A stretch of DNA of 64,000 bases from Viscum album. Lineage: Eukaryota > Streptophyta > Magnoliopsida > Santalales > Viscaceae. The stretch is from positions 366,248,067 to 366,312,066 of the forward strand of contig OY728157.1 in NCBI GenBank assembly GCA_963277665.1, in the 5' to 3' direction. Position numbers and translations under genes: made by a program. The notes below the pieces were generated by a model. That model was not told the DNA's origin, ran no database searches, and worked only from the letters and a program-made list of their open reading frames with translations. Positions 21,254 through 35,969 of this stretch are shown in pieces. The stretch's first letter is position 1. Every line of letters starts with the position of its first letter.

Positions 21254-23626
21254 GGTAATATTACCATTGGAATCTAATTGTCATAATTTTACTATTCGGA
21301 ATCCAACTAGTGAAATAGTATGGAAATAATTATTCATGAAATTGTTTAATAAAATAAATAAAATAATTTGATAATAATATAATTAATAATTATTAAAAAT
21401 TATTATTAATAACAAGTTGTAATATAATTACTTACATATTAATGAGAGAAAAAATAAGATTTACTAAAGGAAATAGTTTTTTAATTTTATTCACTAAAAA
21501 ATGATTTTTAAATACAATAATAATTTTATTTATAAATTAAAATTATCTTATATAGGAAAATATTTACTCAAAAATGAATTTAAGTTGAAAATTATCATTT
21601 TAAAATTATCCAATATATATATTTTCATAATATTCCAAGATAGTTAAAATTTTCAATAAATTAAAAAATATAGTAAGCATATACATTCAGTATTATGACA
21701 TAATTATGATGTGAAAATGATTTAATGATTAATATAACTGAATCCATAAAAAAATGATTTATTTTATTGATATAATGTATTTTAATGATTTAAAATGATT
21801 CGAAAAACCTATAAATAACATTCCATAGTCTAAAATGGAAATTAGAGTAAAAAAATTTATTTTTTAGAAAAATTGATATTATAGGGAAAAATTAATATAT
21901 AAGAATGGATTTTAGTTTTTAAGACAAAAAATGTTAACATACATGCCCTATATTTTAAAATAATGAGCTAGAACCATGGATTGGAAATTTTGTTTTCATT
22001 TTCAAAATCTTAGATTTCAAAGGAATTTCTTTAGAAATTAATAAATAGTTCTCACCCATTTTTTATTAATACCCACCCACCGAACCATTCATCGTCACTC
22101 CAAAATTAGTGAGAATAGTTATCCTATAATTTTCATTCTCAAGAGTCTCCCCATGGAGTTTCTATAGTTATAAGGTGTTCTATCCAATCTTCAAGAAGAT
22201 AATTATCCAGGAAAAGGTCCTTAATCTCTTATCTCTATTAAATTACGTAATCCTTTTCCAATTAATTTTCATTTCAATATGAAATGTTATTATTTATCAA
22301 TTTCGTAAATTAATTATTTTATTACTAATTATTGTTTGTTATTCTCTCTCATTATATTACCTATATAATCCATTATATTTCTCAAACATTCTAATTTACA
22401 TAAACTCTATTACCAATATATTTATATCTTCCATGTATTTTTGGTATTATGAATGTAGTATTTAACAGAGGTTGTATTTTCATAAATAAGGATAATGGAA
22501 TTGTAGATGGTGAAGCCTATATCAGGTCCAAAGTTAAATAAACTCTATATTCAAAAGTACTCATTTTTCATCAATGAATTCATACTTGGAAGTCATTTCC
22601 TAAAGAAAATTTAGATCTATAATACTTATTGAATATATGTGAGACATACACCAAATTTTTAGAGGGGAATTTTCTATCACTATGTTAGTCTCTTACCATT
22701 TAAAACTATATTATTTAATGAATATTTCTGATTTATATCAGTATACCAAGAAAATAAACTACATCACTTATTTATTTTCATTTATTTTATAAGGCTACAT
22801 TCCTTTATATTGTGAATATAATATATTTTCAATATTATTACTATAAAATAAATTAGATAGCCATATTATTTCATTGAATGTGTAAATATTGACAATATTT
22901 ATCTATTATTTCCATATTAAAAAATTATTACCATGACTATATATGAGGTTAATTAGGGAAAATAATGATATATATTTTTAGACAATATATTTATAAGATG
23001 GATGCATCAATCTATTTGTGTGATGTACGGACCTCCGAATTATATAGTCCCTTGATGCATTAAAAGGTATCATGATACAATATAGTTGGGTTCTTGGGGA
23101 ATAATATACCTATTTATATATAATATATCTTGCAATGAATCCTTATTGATATGTTTATAACACTCAGCATTATGCATCCCATCACAATAATATTAGTTAT
23201 TATTAACCACGTTATTTATTTTTCACTATTATGATATCTATGGACACATTAAACTTATTTTTTCATTCATCTAGATTTTATTTGACTATTAATTACTTCT
23301 ATATTATGTATTTAATACTTAACTTATGCTTGATTTTACTTTATGTTTCCCCACATTCAGTTTCATAGATCACCCTTTTATATTTTTTACATTTCCCCTA
23401 GGAAACCATAAAGATTACTATGTGTGACATATGAAATTTCACAAAGAAAAAAATAATGTTTTAATGTTTTTTAAGGATGTATCTTAATTTTTAAAAATAA
23501 TGTGATCTTCATTTATATATATAGTTTAATGAGACTAATAAACATTTGGATCGTATGATCTATGTATTCTATACCAATGTATTAAAATAACTACCATCTC
23601 TTAGTTACTGGAGTTGGGGTGTTATA
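21254..23626 (+). repeat. 5' LTR of the decayed Ty3/gypsy element
   Basis: Aligns by eye along its length with 27848-30198; shared landmarks include GGTAATATTACCATT/TGTAATATGACCATT at the start, CCAAAATTAGTGA (22101 and 28674) and TTACTGGAGTTGGGGTGTTATA/TTACTAGGGCCAGGG near the end. Both termini are eroded from the expected TG and CA. Confidence 0.75.
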
Positions 23627-23628
23627 GT

Positions 23629-23640
23629 TTGTATCATAGA
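23629..23640 (+). other. Degenerate tRNA-iMet primer binding site
   Basis: TTGTATCATAGA stands two bases after the LTR end and resembles the plant initiator-Met primer site TGGTATCAGAGC at 9 of 12 positions. Confidence 0.55.
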
Positions 23641-24659
23641 TAGTATAGTAGGTTCCTAGGAAATAGATTTAGAAGAACATAGTTAGGTAACATAACCCTA
23701 TGATAAACCCTTAGGGGATTCTAGAAATATTTTTATATTACATGATAATAATTAGTAATAAGTTAATAAAAATTATATACTATGATTTATAACTCATAGT
23801 ATTATTGTATAACTAATTATATAAATTCCATTTTAAAAAAAATTTCCTAATAAAAGAAACTAAAACCATGTCAAAAATCATAATCAGTGTAGAGATTAAC
23901 CACCCAATAAAGTTAAATATCCTTGTGTGGGAGTTGAAAATGTTAAAAATATATTAGGGTAGTTAACATAGGTTGTAACAAAAAACCTCCCTCGTATGGA
24001 ACAACCTTTTTCACCTCAACGTTTTTTAATAACATTTAATCACTTCATATAAAAGAAACATATAGATTTTTATGGGATAAATAATCCATTAGTGGAAAAG
24101 AAATGGATTAAATATTTATAGAATATATTATTTGATTTAGGATATAATGAAATGGATAAAGTTATTGTGGAAATATAACATCTAACGGGAGATATTGATT
24201 AATGTTGGTAATTGATTCAAAACTAAAAGATGGAATAGCAGACACAAATAATATAGTGGAAGTATTTTAATGTGATATTATTAGAGAAATACTTTTATCA
24301 TGAAAACAGAGAGAAAATGTGAATGAAATTCATAAATTTTAGACAAATAGAAGAGGAAGTTATTGTTGAGTGTGAGGATAACTTACATGGTTGGAAAGAC
24401 ATGTTGATGAATATGTATGCAAACCTATAAAAAACATTTCTCACTTATTTTACAGATTAAATCTAATATATAAAAGGTAATTATCCTCTAAAACATTTTT
24501 CTACATTTGAGGATATGGAAAAAGTACAATGAATACTGATAAAGATTCATCCATGTATTATATTTTCAAATAAAAATTAGATAATAAGGGGGAGTATGAG
24601 ATCTTTGAAGAGAGAAATTTAGGTAAAGAAAACAAGGTATGGGTATAATTTCTTGCTTT

Positions 24660-27600
24660 CAATGATTACAGAAGAAATTTCCTAGGTTATGAATGAAGGT
24701 ATAGGGAGTTTTTCTTTAGGTGTGGAGATAAATTCTATCTAGCTCATGTGTATAATGTAAGAAGAGTGTCAACTAATTATCAACTCTTTAATTACAAATA
24801 TAAGGGACACTATTTAATTTAATTACCTATGTAGCAAGAAAATATACCCCATAATAGGCCATGATATAAATTTGGGTCTTATAAATCATAAAAATATAAT
24901 TTTATGTCCCCAATGATTTCATAGTAGAGCTATTCATCATAAAAACAAAGTTAGAGAATACATTTTTTGATTTTGGATCTACACACTCATTATTAAAATG
25001 TATGTTTATGAAGAAAATTTAATTATACCATACTACAATAAGGAATGAGTTTTCAGAAGAAAAAAAACCCATAGAAAAATTTTTATAGAAATGAAATTAT
25101 ATTGGTGTATCTCTATTAAAATACATTATGATTCCATAATTACAAACCTCATTGTTAGACCAATGGTTGACTTAGACATGGTCCTTAGGATTGACTATCT
25201 CTCATTTTATAATGAATGAATTTATTATCAATAGAAGGATATTATAATATATGTGAATAGAATATATTACTTTTTTAGAGGAGAGAATTGATTTCTAGAA
25301 TCTTTTTTGGAATCACCTCCAATGGATCTTTATATTGAAATTCTTATAGAAGATGAATTAATAAATGAAAAGGATACCCTTATAATTGATGAAGTATTAG
25401 TAATAAGGGAATATATAGATTTATTTAACAAGTAATTACCTTGATATACACATGAACGTGAATTTTAAATATATATTAACCTTACATCGGATGTAGAACC
25501 CATATTTAATCCTCATTATAGAATGTCTTTGGGGGATTTATTGTAATTAAATAAATAGATACATGATTTGTGTGATAAGTGATTAATATGAGCTAGTGTT
25601 TCACCATAGAAAGTACATATAATATTTATGAAGTAGTAGTATAGGTATATGAGGTTGTGAATTCACTATAAGAAAAATTAATACCATTACTATTAAGAAA
25701 AAGAACCCTTTACCTCATATTCATGATTGGTTTGATTGAATTCAAGGATCTCAATACTTCTCAATGATTTATATCTATTTTGGATTTCATTAATTAAGAT
25801 TAAATAGGGATTATATAATAAAGTTGTTTTTTCACAAAATATGGGCATTGTGGGTTCAAAATAATTCCCTTTTGGTTAAAAATTTCACCCTATCTGTTTA
25901 TGATTCTAATGAATAATGTATTCAATGATTATATTGTTAAATTTTTTGTGGTTTTTGTTGAATATATTTTGATATACTCTAAGAGAAATAAAAATCATGA
26001 AGATAATTAATGGATTATTATTGACGCTCTAAGGGAGAAGGGGATATATGGTAAATTTAGTGAGTGTAAATTTTGGATTCAAAAAGTTTATTATTTTGGT
26101 CATATTATCTACAAGTATGGAGTATAGATAGAAAGTGGAAATAAAAAGGTAAATTAATAATGTCTCACAATAATTAATATAACTGAGATATATAGTTTCC
26201 TTGGAATATCTTATTACTATATGTGATTTGTTGAAATGTTCTAATTTTTATCCAATCTGTTAACCAAGTTGACTTGTAATGGGGTCAGACTCATGTGGTC
26301 AAAATAGTGTGAAGAAATCATTATCGAACTAAAGAAGATATCAATTAATCCACTAGAATTAACCTTTCTATCTATAAAGGATGGATTTTTTATATGTAGT
26401 GATGAATTAATTACCAAAATAGGATGTTTACTTATAAAAAATTAGTGAGTTATTTCTTATGCATTGATATAATTAAATAATCATGGAAAAACTAACCAAC
26501 TCGTGATATTTCTTTGAAAAATGTATTATTTTATTTGAAGATTTGGAGACATTATCTTTACAATGATATACGAGACATATATGTGTGTCAAAAGAGATTA
26601 AATTATATATTAATGAAGAAAGACATAAACATGAGATATAATATATGGTTCAAACTACTCAAAGACCTTAATTATTAAATACACTTCCACATATAGATTT
26701 TAAATAAGATGGAAAATGCATTATTTTGGAAGGATCAGTGTATTCTATCCATGATGTTAATATGAAATGATCTACCATTCTTATATATTTTGTAAAGTTA
26801 TAACTGGAATCATCAAGATAGGTCATTTATTTTTCCTATAATTTCCCAACCATATTAACTAGATAAAACAAGAAACTCTCAATAATATTATAAGGGTTTA
26901 GAAATTAAAATGTGAGTCATATTTGATAGGTGAGTAGAAGACTTCATATATTAAAATGGTTTATTGATGTTTGGAAATAAGTCAAGTATACCATCAGTAC
27001 CAAAGATAAATATAGAATTACTACATGAATCTCATATCTCAAAATTATCTATAAACATATATAGTACCATGATGTATATAGACATATGAGTGAACTTATG
27101 GAGCGAAACAAGAAAGTGGAAAGTTGATAACTATGTGTTAATATACAATCTATCATAACAAGTAAAAGATGAGAGAAAAGTTCTATAGGGTTTCATGAAA
27201 CATGTCCATATATTAATGTTAATGTTTAGAAAATCATAATGTACTTCTTTATTTTATTTCATAAGATATCAAAGAGGAATGAGCTTATATGGGTCATTTT
27301 AGACCATGTTACTAAATAAGAACATTTCTTAGAAATAAGGGGGGGTCTATCCCTTGAACTTATTTTATGACTCTATATAAATGAAATAATGAGAACTAAT
27401 GGTTAACCTATATTAACTGTATCTAATCATGGCCCTCACAATACTTTAATGTTTTCGTGGGTTATTAAAAAGGATTTGAATACTAAGTTAAATTTGTTCA
27501 CTACTTCTCAGCATTAAACTGATGGGTAGTCTGAAAGGACCATCCAAACCTTAGTGGCCTTATTATCATCAGTATCACTTGAATTATATGGAATAGGGTA

Positions 27601-27835
27601 CCAATCCTACATCAAGGGAAATTTTCTTACAAAAATAACTTCTATTTGAGATTATAAATGGAAATACATTAGACCGTGTATTAGAAAAGATTTCAAACAC
27701 CAACCTATTAGGATGAAGTTCAATAAATGATACTAGTAGGTTTAGAACATATTCATATGAAAACTAAGAAGGTAAAAGATATATGAAATCATATCAAGGA
27801 AGATCAAAGCATATAGAAAATATATATTAATAATT
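24660..27835 (+). pseudogene. gag-pol remnant of the Ty3/gypsy element (PR-RT-RH-IN)
   Basis: Read in shifting frames: a zinc-knuckle remnant (FFRCGDK near 24710); a protease with FDFGSTHSLL (24967) and DMVLRIDYLS (25175); reverse transcriptase with YRMSLGDLL (25518), KYGHCGFKIIPFWL (25840) and the catalytic block FVVFVEYILIYSK (25945-25985), where the usual two Asp residues read Glu-Tyr; an RNase H remnant with FICSDELITKIGCLL (26380); integrase with ESHISKL (27027), ILDHVTK (27295) and TVSNHGPHNT (27418), its HHCC Cys residues gone. Stops and indels are frequent, so no protein is made. The domain order identifies Ty3/gypsy. The integrase tail ends close to the right LTR with no clear chromodomain. 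Confidence 0.8.
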
Positions 27836-27847
27836 TAAGAAAAACCT

Positions 27848-30198
27848 TGTAATATGACCATTATAATCCAACCATTATAATAGTAATGAAACAATTAGTC
27901 ATGAAAGTGTCTAAAAATGAATAAAATCATTCGAAAATGATATAATTAATAGTTATTAAAAGATTTATAATAAATGATGAATATTAATATAACAACACAC
28001 ATATGAATTAGAATAAAATTAATATTTACTTGAAGAAAGTGTTTCTCAATTTTTGGTCCCAAACACATGATTTTAGAATGCAAAAAAAAATTAAACAGAT
28101 TTAAATTCACATATATAGAAAATTATTTCCATAAAATGGACATAAATTTTAAATCAGTTCATTGAAATTATCCAATGGTAAATTTTTCCTTATTTTCAAA
28201 GACATTCAGATTTTATAGAAAATAATAAAATAATCTAATCATAGTGAATAAGTATTATGAAATTATTATGTTGTAAAAATGATATAATAATTAATATAGA
28301 TAAATCCACAACAAAAAATAAGAAATTTTGGTTAAGATAATTTATTTCAATGAATTAAAATTATTTTCCAAACCTATAAACAACATACAAAAGTCGAAAA
28401 TTAAAATCAAATTTTTAAAAGACAATATTTGTTCGAAAAATGTTTATTTCAAGGGTTTATTAATTTAAAAAATGAATTTCAGTTCTCAAGTTTAAAAATG
28501 TCAAAATCCTTGTCTTAAATTTCAAAAAAAAAACCATTGTTATAAACCATGGGTAAGCCATTACGTTTTTCATTTTCCATAATGTAGATTTTTATAGCCT
28601 ATGTTTAGGAATTAATAGACTATTCTCCCCCATTTTCTATAAATTTCACCCTTCCATCTATGCCTATTCACTCCAAAATTAGTGATCCTGGTTCTACTCT
28701 TATGTTTTTCTTCTAAAGGGTGCATCCAATGAGTTTATAAGTGTTTAAGGAGTTACATTAAAACTTTAAGAAGGAACTATTCAAGGTAAGGGTACTTAAT
28801 ATCTTCCCTTTCATTATTTGTGTAATTCCCTTGTAATTTATTTTCATTTCAATATAAATATTATTATGCCGCATTATTACAGATTCATTAATTTATTATC
28901 AATGAGTGATACATATTACCTCTCATTATACCACCAATATTATTACTTATAATGTTTTAAAATTACAACAATCATAAAATCCATTATCTAAAACCCAAAG
29001 TGTTCTATGTATTTCAATATTATGGATTTATTATTTCTATGATGTGGTATTTTTATAAGGAATGATTTTGATGATGTTTTTTATGGATATTCTATCTTTT
29101 ACCAAGTAGATTAACCATGTTTTTGGAACATGTTCACATTTTCTATTAATAAATTTCATCCTTGACCACTTTCCATAATGATGTTTTTTATCCAAAATGT
29201 GTATTGAATATATATGAGACGCACAGTTAATTTTTAGTGTGTTATTTTATATCATTTATTTGGTTAACTACCATTAAAATATATTATATTCAATGAATCT
29301 TTATTATTGATATCCTTCTACCATGAATGTACCCTACACCACCACTTCTGTATCATTTCTTTTATAAGGGAATTTTCCATTGTATTATGAATATCATATT
29401 GTTTATATGTTGATTATTGGATGTTTATATATATGTAGATATATTATCCCATTTAATATCAAAATTTTGATAATATGTATATCCATTATTTCATATGGAA
29501 TCATATTTCCATGAATATGTATGAGGTTACATAGGGGTCATTTTTATATGTATTGTTTAGTCAATATTTTCATATGATTGATGAATTAGATTTGTTATAT
29601 CATGGTTAGGGCCTAGAATTATATATCCCCTAAATGTATTTGTAGGTCTCATGAGACAATCTAGTTAGTTATGTAGTGTAAACATTATATATTTTTATAT
29701 GATAATGTTGAATGAAGACTTGTCGACATGTTAATGATATCCAACATTATGAATTCCATTATTATGAGACCCATTATAGTTAACCATGTAATTTAGTTTA
29801 CACTTTTATGTTGTTCATGGATACATTATTCTCATGTTATAATTGATATAGATTTTGTTTAACTATTTATTTATCCTATATTATGTATTAAATGATTACG
29901 CTATGTTATTTTTCATTGTTCTCTACCCCTTAGTGAGTGTATGACATCACCAATATATATTGTTTCTAATTTCCCCAATAAACCATAAATATTACAACAT
30001 GTGAATTTTTTTAAAGGAATAATAATAATGTTTTCATGTTTTCAGAAGATGTATCTTTAGTTTTCAATTAATTATAATGTTCATTTATAAATCTTGTTTA
30101 TTGATATTGTTTAATAATAGGATCATTGGATCTACGTATTCTATAACAAGGTAAAAAAATAACCACTATCTTTAGGTTACTAGGGCCAGGGTTTTACA
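27848..30198 (+). repeat. 3' LTR of the decayed Ty3/gypsy element
   Basis: Starts TGTAATATGACC and ends GGGTTTTACA, keeping TG...CA; it is the better preserved of the two LTRs at its ends. Confidence 0.75.
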
Positions 30199-31522
30199 CA
30201 TGGTTCTACATGTATATAATAAATTTTAAAATTAAATTAAGCCCTTACTAATAGACCCATGGTGAATTGCGATGACCAATTTATAGAGCAATTGACCTAC
30301 CTGACATTTCAAATTTTTTAGTGGAGAATAATTTTCAACGCGGTCATTGGAGAGGGATGAATGGTACAACACCATAACCAGTCTCTCATCAGGGAAGTAT
30401 ATTTAAATTGAATAGATCCACTTGGAACACTTCCAGACATTTTCATACTATTTTATGTTTTATTATTTTAATTCAAATTTAATTAAAGTGATTATTGGGA
30501 ATAATTAAACAAAAAGAGGAATTCTAAAACTAATAAAGATCATTATGACTTGGAACAATATTGAATACTATTATTAGTTTGAATACTTATATTTCTATTT
30601 TCATGCACCCAATGAAGGTCTTACCCATGCACTAAAAAGATTTGTGGTTCTATTTTTCTATTTAATTTAGTTTCCCTCCATTGAAAAAGTGAATTCTTTT
30701 ATAAAGAGTTAAACTTTTTACATCATCATGACTTTTCTATTGGACTTGTGACTTCATTTAGGGGTTTTTTATTTTATTTTAACTATAATAAAATTTTGTA
30801 AATATTTTTTATTATAAGTGTTCTTTGTTTCATCCTTTTATCTTTAATTTTATGTCCTTGTTACTTCTTCACTCTGATCTTCAATACTCATGATGGTGAG
30901 TAAAAAATCCAGTTGATCTCCCAAGGATGTATCCAGTGTTGAACCCATGTATTTTCATATTATTGTTTACGGTTTTTTTATCTTATTAGGTTTATTAAAA
31001 TGATGAAATATAGTAGAAATATGTGATATTGTTTTCTCACTAATATTGTATTAAGTTTATCTTCTAATTTACTATTCTCCCTCCCTTACATGATCACTAG
31101 GGAATAAGATTTATACTCAATAAACTAGTGGTGACTGGGTGCAATTGCACACTAATAATGTTAGTTAAGGGGGTAGTCATGATTAAGGATCCATTTAATT
31201 TCTAAACAAGGAGGAGGTAGATGTTTAGTATACTTGGTGATGGTTAGGTTAACTATATATTCACAACTAAGGTAGTCGTTTTTGATCAGCCATATAATGG
31301 AGAGTGTTGATTAAGTTTCTGTAATAATAGTCATAAGATGATAAATTTTCAGTCTATGTTATTATCCTAGTATTATTTCCATTATTATGATATCATTAAT
31401 TCTATCATTATTCAATGTTAACTTATATTTTTTCAGTTACATTCAACCCCAGTTTTACTTGTTTTAATAAAATATAAAAGTACCAAATATAAAATAATGT
31501 TATTGGATTACTTAGTAAATGA
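30199..31522 (+). mobile_element. LTR(ii) of the older tandem element, right part
   Basis: Aligns with LTR(iii) 46010-47278: GATCTCCCAAGGATGTATCC at 30917 against GATCTCCCAAGGAATAAATC at 46672, and GGATCCATTT at 31188 against 46945. Without the gypsy insertion LTR(ii) is about 4.1 kb. The minus-strand open frame 31423-31608 is not a gene. Confidence 0.6.
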
Positions 31523-31540
31523 ATTGGTATCCAAGGTCTC
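31523..31540 (+). other. Primer-binding-site-like sequence after LTR(ii)
   Basis: AATTGGTATCCAAGGTCT begins with TGGTATC of the initiator-Met primer site and then diverges. The aligned places after LTR(iii) (47280, TTGTTATCTAA) and LTR(i) (4006) are more eroded. Confidence 0.45.
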
Positions 31541-33227
31541 CTAATGAGAGATGAACATGGTGTATAAATTTGTGACATTAGGAAACTAAATATTATTTTT
31601 ATAAACATTTCAATAAGTGTTTTGAGAATCCAATACCATTACCAGGGATCCAGGAAAGTTAATCTCTATCTATTAATTTTCTCTATTATAATATATTTTC
31701 CTTTATTTTCATGTATGAACATAATTTTTTTCCATGATGAATTCCATTACTAATTAGTATGAATAGATTAAGAAATACTATATCATGAAAAAATGGAAAT
31801 AAATTTATAATTCAATAGAATAAAAATTTTATAATACTAGTTAAGACACATGATACATAAAGAACTATGTGAAAATTTTAGTACAATATCATCATACATC
31901 CAATGAATAATAACAGGAGAAATAAGAACCAGAACATGTTGTGGAAGATATTAATCAAATGATTATACATGTTAAAGAACCTGAATAGGTCAAGGAGTAA
32001 CTACTTGAAGATTTATTAAAAGGGCTTCAATAGTCATTTATAGAGAAAATTCATGAAGAATAATTTCAAGCTGATACACATGTGGGAGATTAATAGTTTT
32101 TGGATAATTAATGGAATCACTTTTTAGAAGGTGGAAGGTAGAATGAATCTCCCATCCTAGATTCTAAATAATTAACAACTTTTTATCTTTTTCTATCTTT
32201 ATATAAAGACACCACCCATGTGGTAAAATTTAAAGAGAATATTAAGAAGATTGAATTTATACCTCAATCCATGAAAACTAAACTCCAAGAGGAACATTGC
32301 AATGAATAAAAATTTATAATTGAAAAAATAGAGGGATATAATATTTTATTTAACTCGTTTTTATTAAATTTAATGGAAGGTGATTGAGTATTACCTATCT
32401 AGTTTTATAATTTTTAGATACATACAACACATAAATTTCCCTAGAGTATAAAGAATAAAAACAATAAAAAGAAGAAAATACATCTGATATGGAACACTTA
32501 AAGCTCCCTAAATCCATTAAATATCAACATGAGGGAATACATGAAGAGTTTCCCATTGATTATCTTGTAGAGACAATATTACAAACTATTTTCACTAAAG
32601 TGTAATAATAAAATATTATTACATATTATTTTAATTTAATTGAAATTAAAAGTTTCCCTAACATTCCATTTTACATATATTTAAATGTAAAAAACAATGA
32701 GTAGGCTATGGATGTTGAAGGAGATATTGTATAAGTAGTTGTTGGATTATAGAAGTACACATATATTTCCTACTCCAATGTGCTAGTTGTATATAAAAGC
32801 TAAAAGTATTAACTTATTTTTATCTATTACTGCATTTCATTATAAGAAATATTAATAGATATAAACTATAATAAATAACATACAATCTCTTATGTCAAAT
32901 AAACCTCACCCAACATTATATTTTGGGTGACCACTACTAATGCCTTTCTATGTATAATCAAAACCCAGTAATCAATTGGGGGTCAAATTAGTTTTCTCTA
33001 TTTTCTTAACCTTTAATTTCATATTTTTTTGTTAAAATAATTTTCTCATGTTCTGTTTCTTTACTTGTCATTTTAAATTTAGAAAAAACTAATAGAATAT
33101 TTCATAACATGAACCACCAATAATCTAGGTTGTATCAATCCTTTCTTATTTATTTTTATTAATACCTAATTAAATTCAATGTTCCTAGCTATTGTGGTCT
33201 TTTATGATCTAAAAATAGGGTTAAAAT
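31541..33227 (+). mobile_element. Internal region INT2 of the older tandem element
   Basis: Paralogous to INT1. Position 32187 is the unfilled counterpart of the CACTA insertion site. No recognisable protein in any frame. It is interrupted at 33227 by the Del/Tekay-like element and resumes for about 20 bases at 43526-43546. Confidence 0.6.
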
Positions 33228-34866
33228 ATTAACACCCTGAGATTTTATGAAAAATATTCTTTTTAATTTCATTAATATCTTCTGTTGTATGCTACACCAA
33301 AAGGAGCTTGAAAAACATGCATCCTTGACTTGTCTTGCATTACACGCAATCGCAACCTTCCACGATAGCGTGTGTTGTACGCAATGTCGAGTTTCGCTAA
33401 ACAACGATATGTTGTGTAAACTAGCTGTTATGAATAGTAATAACCACTTTTTGAAATTTAATAAATTTTATCTTTCAAAATGGACTTCATTTTTGGATTT
33501 AGAATATCTAAATTAGCCTCGGGTGAATTTTTGGTATTTTTCTGAAAACGTTCAATTTTTGATGAATAGTGAAAACACTAGGTTACTATTCAAAACCCGA
33601 CTTTTTATTAAAATAATTATTTATTTTATTTAAATTTATTTCAGGACAAAATTGATATATAATACCTATATATGTTCAATATAATTCATTGGAGTCATTT
33701 TGTAATAATTTTAGATATATAAAAATTTTATTGAACTTTTGACCGTCTTTTACCCACCTCTTAGGATAATTTGCAAATTTACATAAAACATAATTTTACC
33801 AATTTTGTGAATGAAATTTAAAAAATCCGAGAGACATGGTTGATATCAGTAAGTAAAATTTGGTTTAATGAGATGAATATAATTTTTGTTGAATAGTAAC
33901 TTTTTACTATTATTTACCATGGTTAAAAGTAAATAGCGTAATTAAGGGTAAAAATGATATTATTATTACCCTAACACATGTCCTAATTCTATTGGATAAG
34001 TTTAATTCGACCAAAAACAACCTTAGGAATAAAATATGACCATTTAGGCCCACTTGGATTAGATTAGGACATTTAATATTAATTTATTTAAAGAAGGGTT
34101 AAAATAGATAAAATCAATGTTTAATAACTTAATAATTATTAATATAGGGTTATACATAAGATAAATTCTACTATAAATATTCATTAGAAAGATAAAACGA
34201 TTCCCTACATAATGGTATTTTATTTTTAATTTTTATACTTTAAATAATTTAATTTATTTATGACACAATGATGATGCAGTAATTATATTATTATTGAAAT
34301 ATTGACATAATTGATGTTATAAATAACCAAATAAATGTAATTTGAGACTTTTTATGAATTCAAATAATTTTTATGTCAATATGACATGTTATTATTGATT
34401 TAATTAACTTCTTTAGAAGTAGTCTTTATGTTATCATTTTCACAATAATCAATTACCAAATAGTGTCAAAATTGATGTAAAATAGTTTTTAAAATAAATA
34501 TTATATTATTAATTGTTATTTTATTCCTAAAAATCTAATATTAATCCAAATGACTTAGATACGATTATATATATTAATAATAAACAACTTGGAGTTCGTT
34601 TGCCTTGTTAGAGTATGTTTAGTAACCTTATAGTGTAGGAAAACAAGAAGACACAGTAAAAGTTAAATTATCTAACATAAAGCTAAATCTACATGATAAG
34701 GTTAAAATAGAAACATAAACTTGTCTAAATTATATTTTATTAGAGGATTTAGACCCATACACAACTTATCTTATAAATAAATCAACTTGGAGCTATTAAA
34801 ACCCGAATATGACATTATAATAAAATAATATGTTTAGTTTTTTCCTAAGGTGCCACTCTCCTCCCT

Positions 34867-34873
34867 TATAAAA
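34867..34873 (+). promoter_or_regulatory. TATA box of LTR copy B
   Basis: CTCCCTTATAAAAGGGGACC matches copies A and C in sequence and position. Confidence 0.65.
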
Positions 34874-35204
34874 GGGGACCTACTCCCTCTCTTCCTCACA
34901 CAACTTTGAGCCTTCATGCTCGGAAAAACCCTGAAAAATTCTCTTCTCCACTTCCCTAGAAACATCCTAGAGGTTCTGGCCTTCTTCAAAGACAAATATT
35001 AGTTCCCTAGGAGGAGGTCTCAAAGAGGTGCTTCAAAGAAGAGGTAATGTTCGTTACTGATTCTTTCAACTTTATTTCTTCTTCAACTTCTTCTTTTTTA
35101 GTTGTTTCATTATGAAGTAATAACATAAGTATAAATAATATACTTATATGTAATTATAAGTATGAAACAAACTCATTTCACCATCTATCAATCATACGGA
35201 AAAA

Positions 35205-35650
35205 AAATCACCACGCGTGCGTACGTACAGAATACCGTCTCCACACCGTGGTGTAATCAGTTTTTCCACCACCACCTTACATGGATGGGTATAATCGTGT
35301 AAATAAATAACTATATATGGTTATTGTAAAGTGATATTTATTCTGTAATATTATTAATACACTTCAATACAATTCCACGATCATGGTAATGATATCATCG
35401 CTTGTGTGTACGTACGGACTACCGTCTCCACAAACGCGATGAGATTCATTTTCCATGATTAACCATTCAAGAATGGTTATAAAGTATATATAATGAATAA
35501 TAATGAAATATATGACATAATGAAGCTACATTATTTATGTATACATATATATATATATATGTCATCTAGTTACTTCCATTCAAGTAAAAAAGAAAGGAAA
35601 ACAGCATTAATGCGTACGTATGGCCTACCGTCTCCATGAACGATGTGTTT
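35205..35650 (+). repeat. Three GTACGTACG / CCGTCTCCA motif units in LTR copy B
   Basis: Units at about 35219-35243 (GCGTACGTACAGAATACCGT), 35406-35431 (TGTACGTACGGACTACCGTC) and 35611-35638 (TGCGTACGTATGGCCTACCG) each end in TCTCCA. Spacing is about 190-205 bp. They lie between the leader donor (35044) and the next acceptor-like site (35933). Confidence 0.65.
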
Positions 35651-35933
35651 CATTTCATTTATCTATCTATATATATATATACTGAATATATATGATATAT
35701 AAATCATTTTTTACATTCTGTATGAATGAAAATATTGATATAAGTAATAATAATATCAAGAACAACAAGTCCAAACACGTACGATAAAAGAAACATTTTT
35801 ACCGAAAACACTACGTTAACATGGAATTGACAAATGAAAGGGTAATATAAATACCTAAGTGAACCATATATGATATAAAACAATGAATATGATTCTATAA
35901 TAATTCAATGAAATTATTTAAATCATTATACAG

Positions 35934-35969
35934 GAGGTTCATATACATAAAACGCATATTATACATAAG
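35934..35969 (+). other. Putative 36-nt micro-exon in the LTR leader, copy B
   Basis: The segment lies between an acceptor-like TTATACAG and a donor-like GTAAGG. The same arrangement, also exactly 36 nt, is found in copy A (2261-2296) and copy C (42201-42236), although the inside sequence varies. Splicing is inferred, not shown. Confidence 0.4.

Larger units (their letters stand above)
21254..30198 (+). mobile_element. Decayed Ty3/gypsy retrotransposon inserted in LTR(ii)
   Basis: Two direct long repeats (21254-23626 and 27848-30198) flank a 4.2 kb internal part holding remnants of gag zinc knuckle, protease, reverse transcriptase, RNase H and integrase in the Ty3/gypsy order. A degenerate initiator-Met primer site follows the left LTR. 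All coding parts are full of stops and indels. I find no exact 5-bp target duplication (TAAGG left, CATGG right), which suggests age. The matching region of LTR(iii) near 46000 lacks the element. Confidence 0.85.

Noticed and set aside
33247..33516. Small protein gene at the start of LTR copy B
   Set aside because: It lies in the U3 part of an LTR, and the frame is not kept in copy C.
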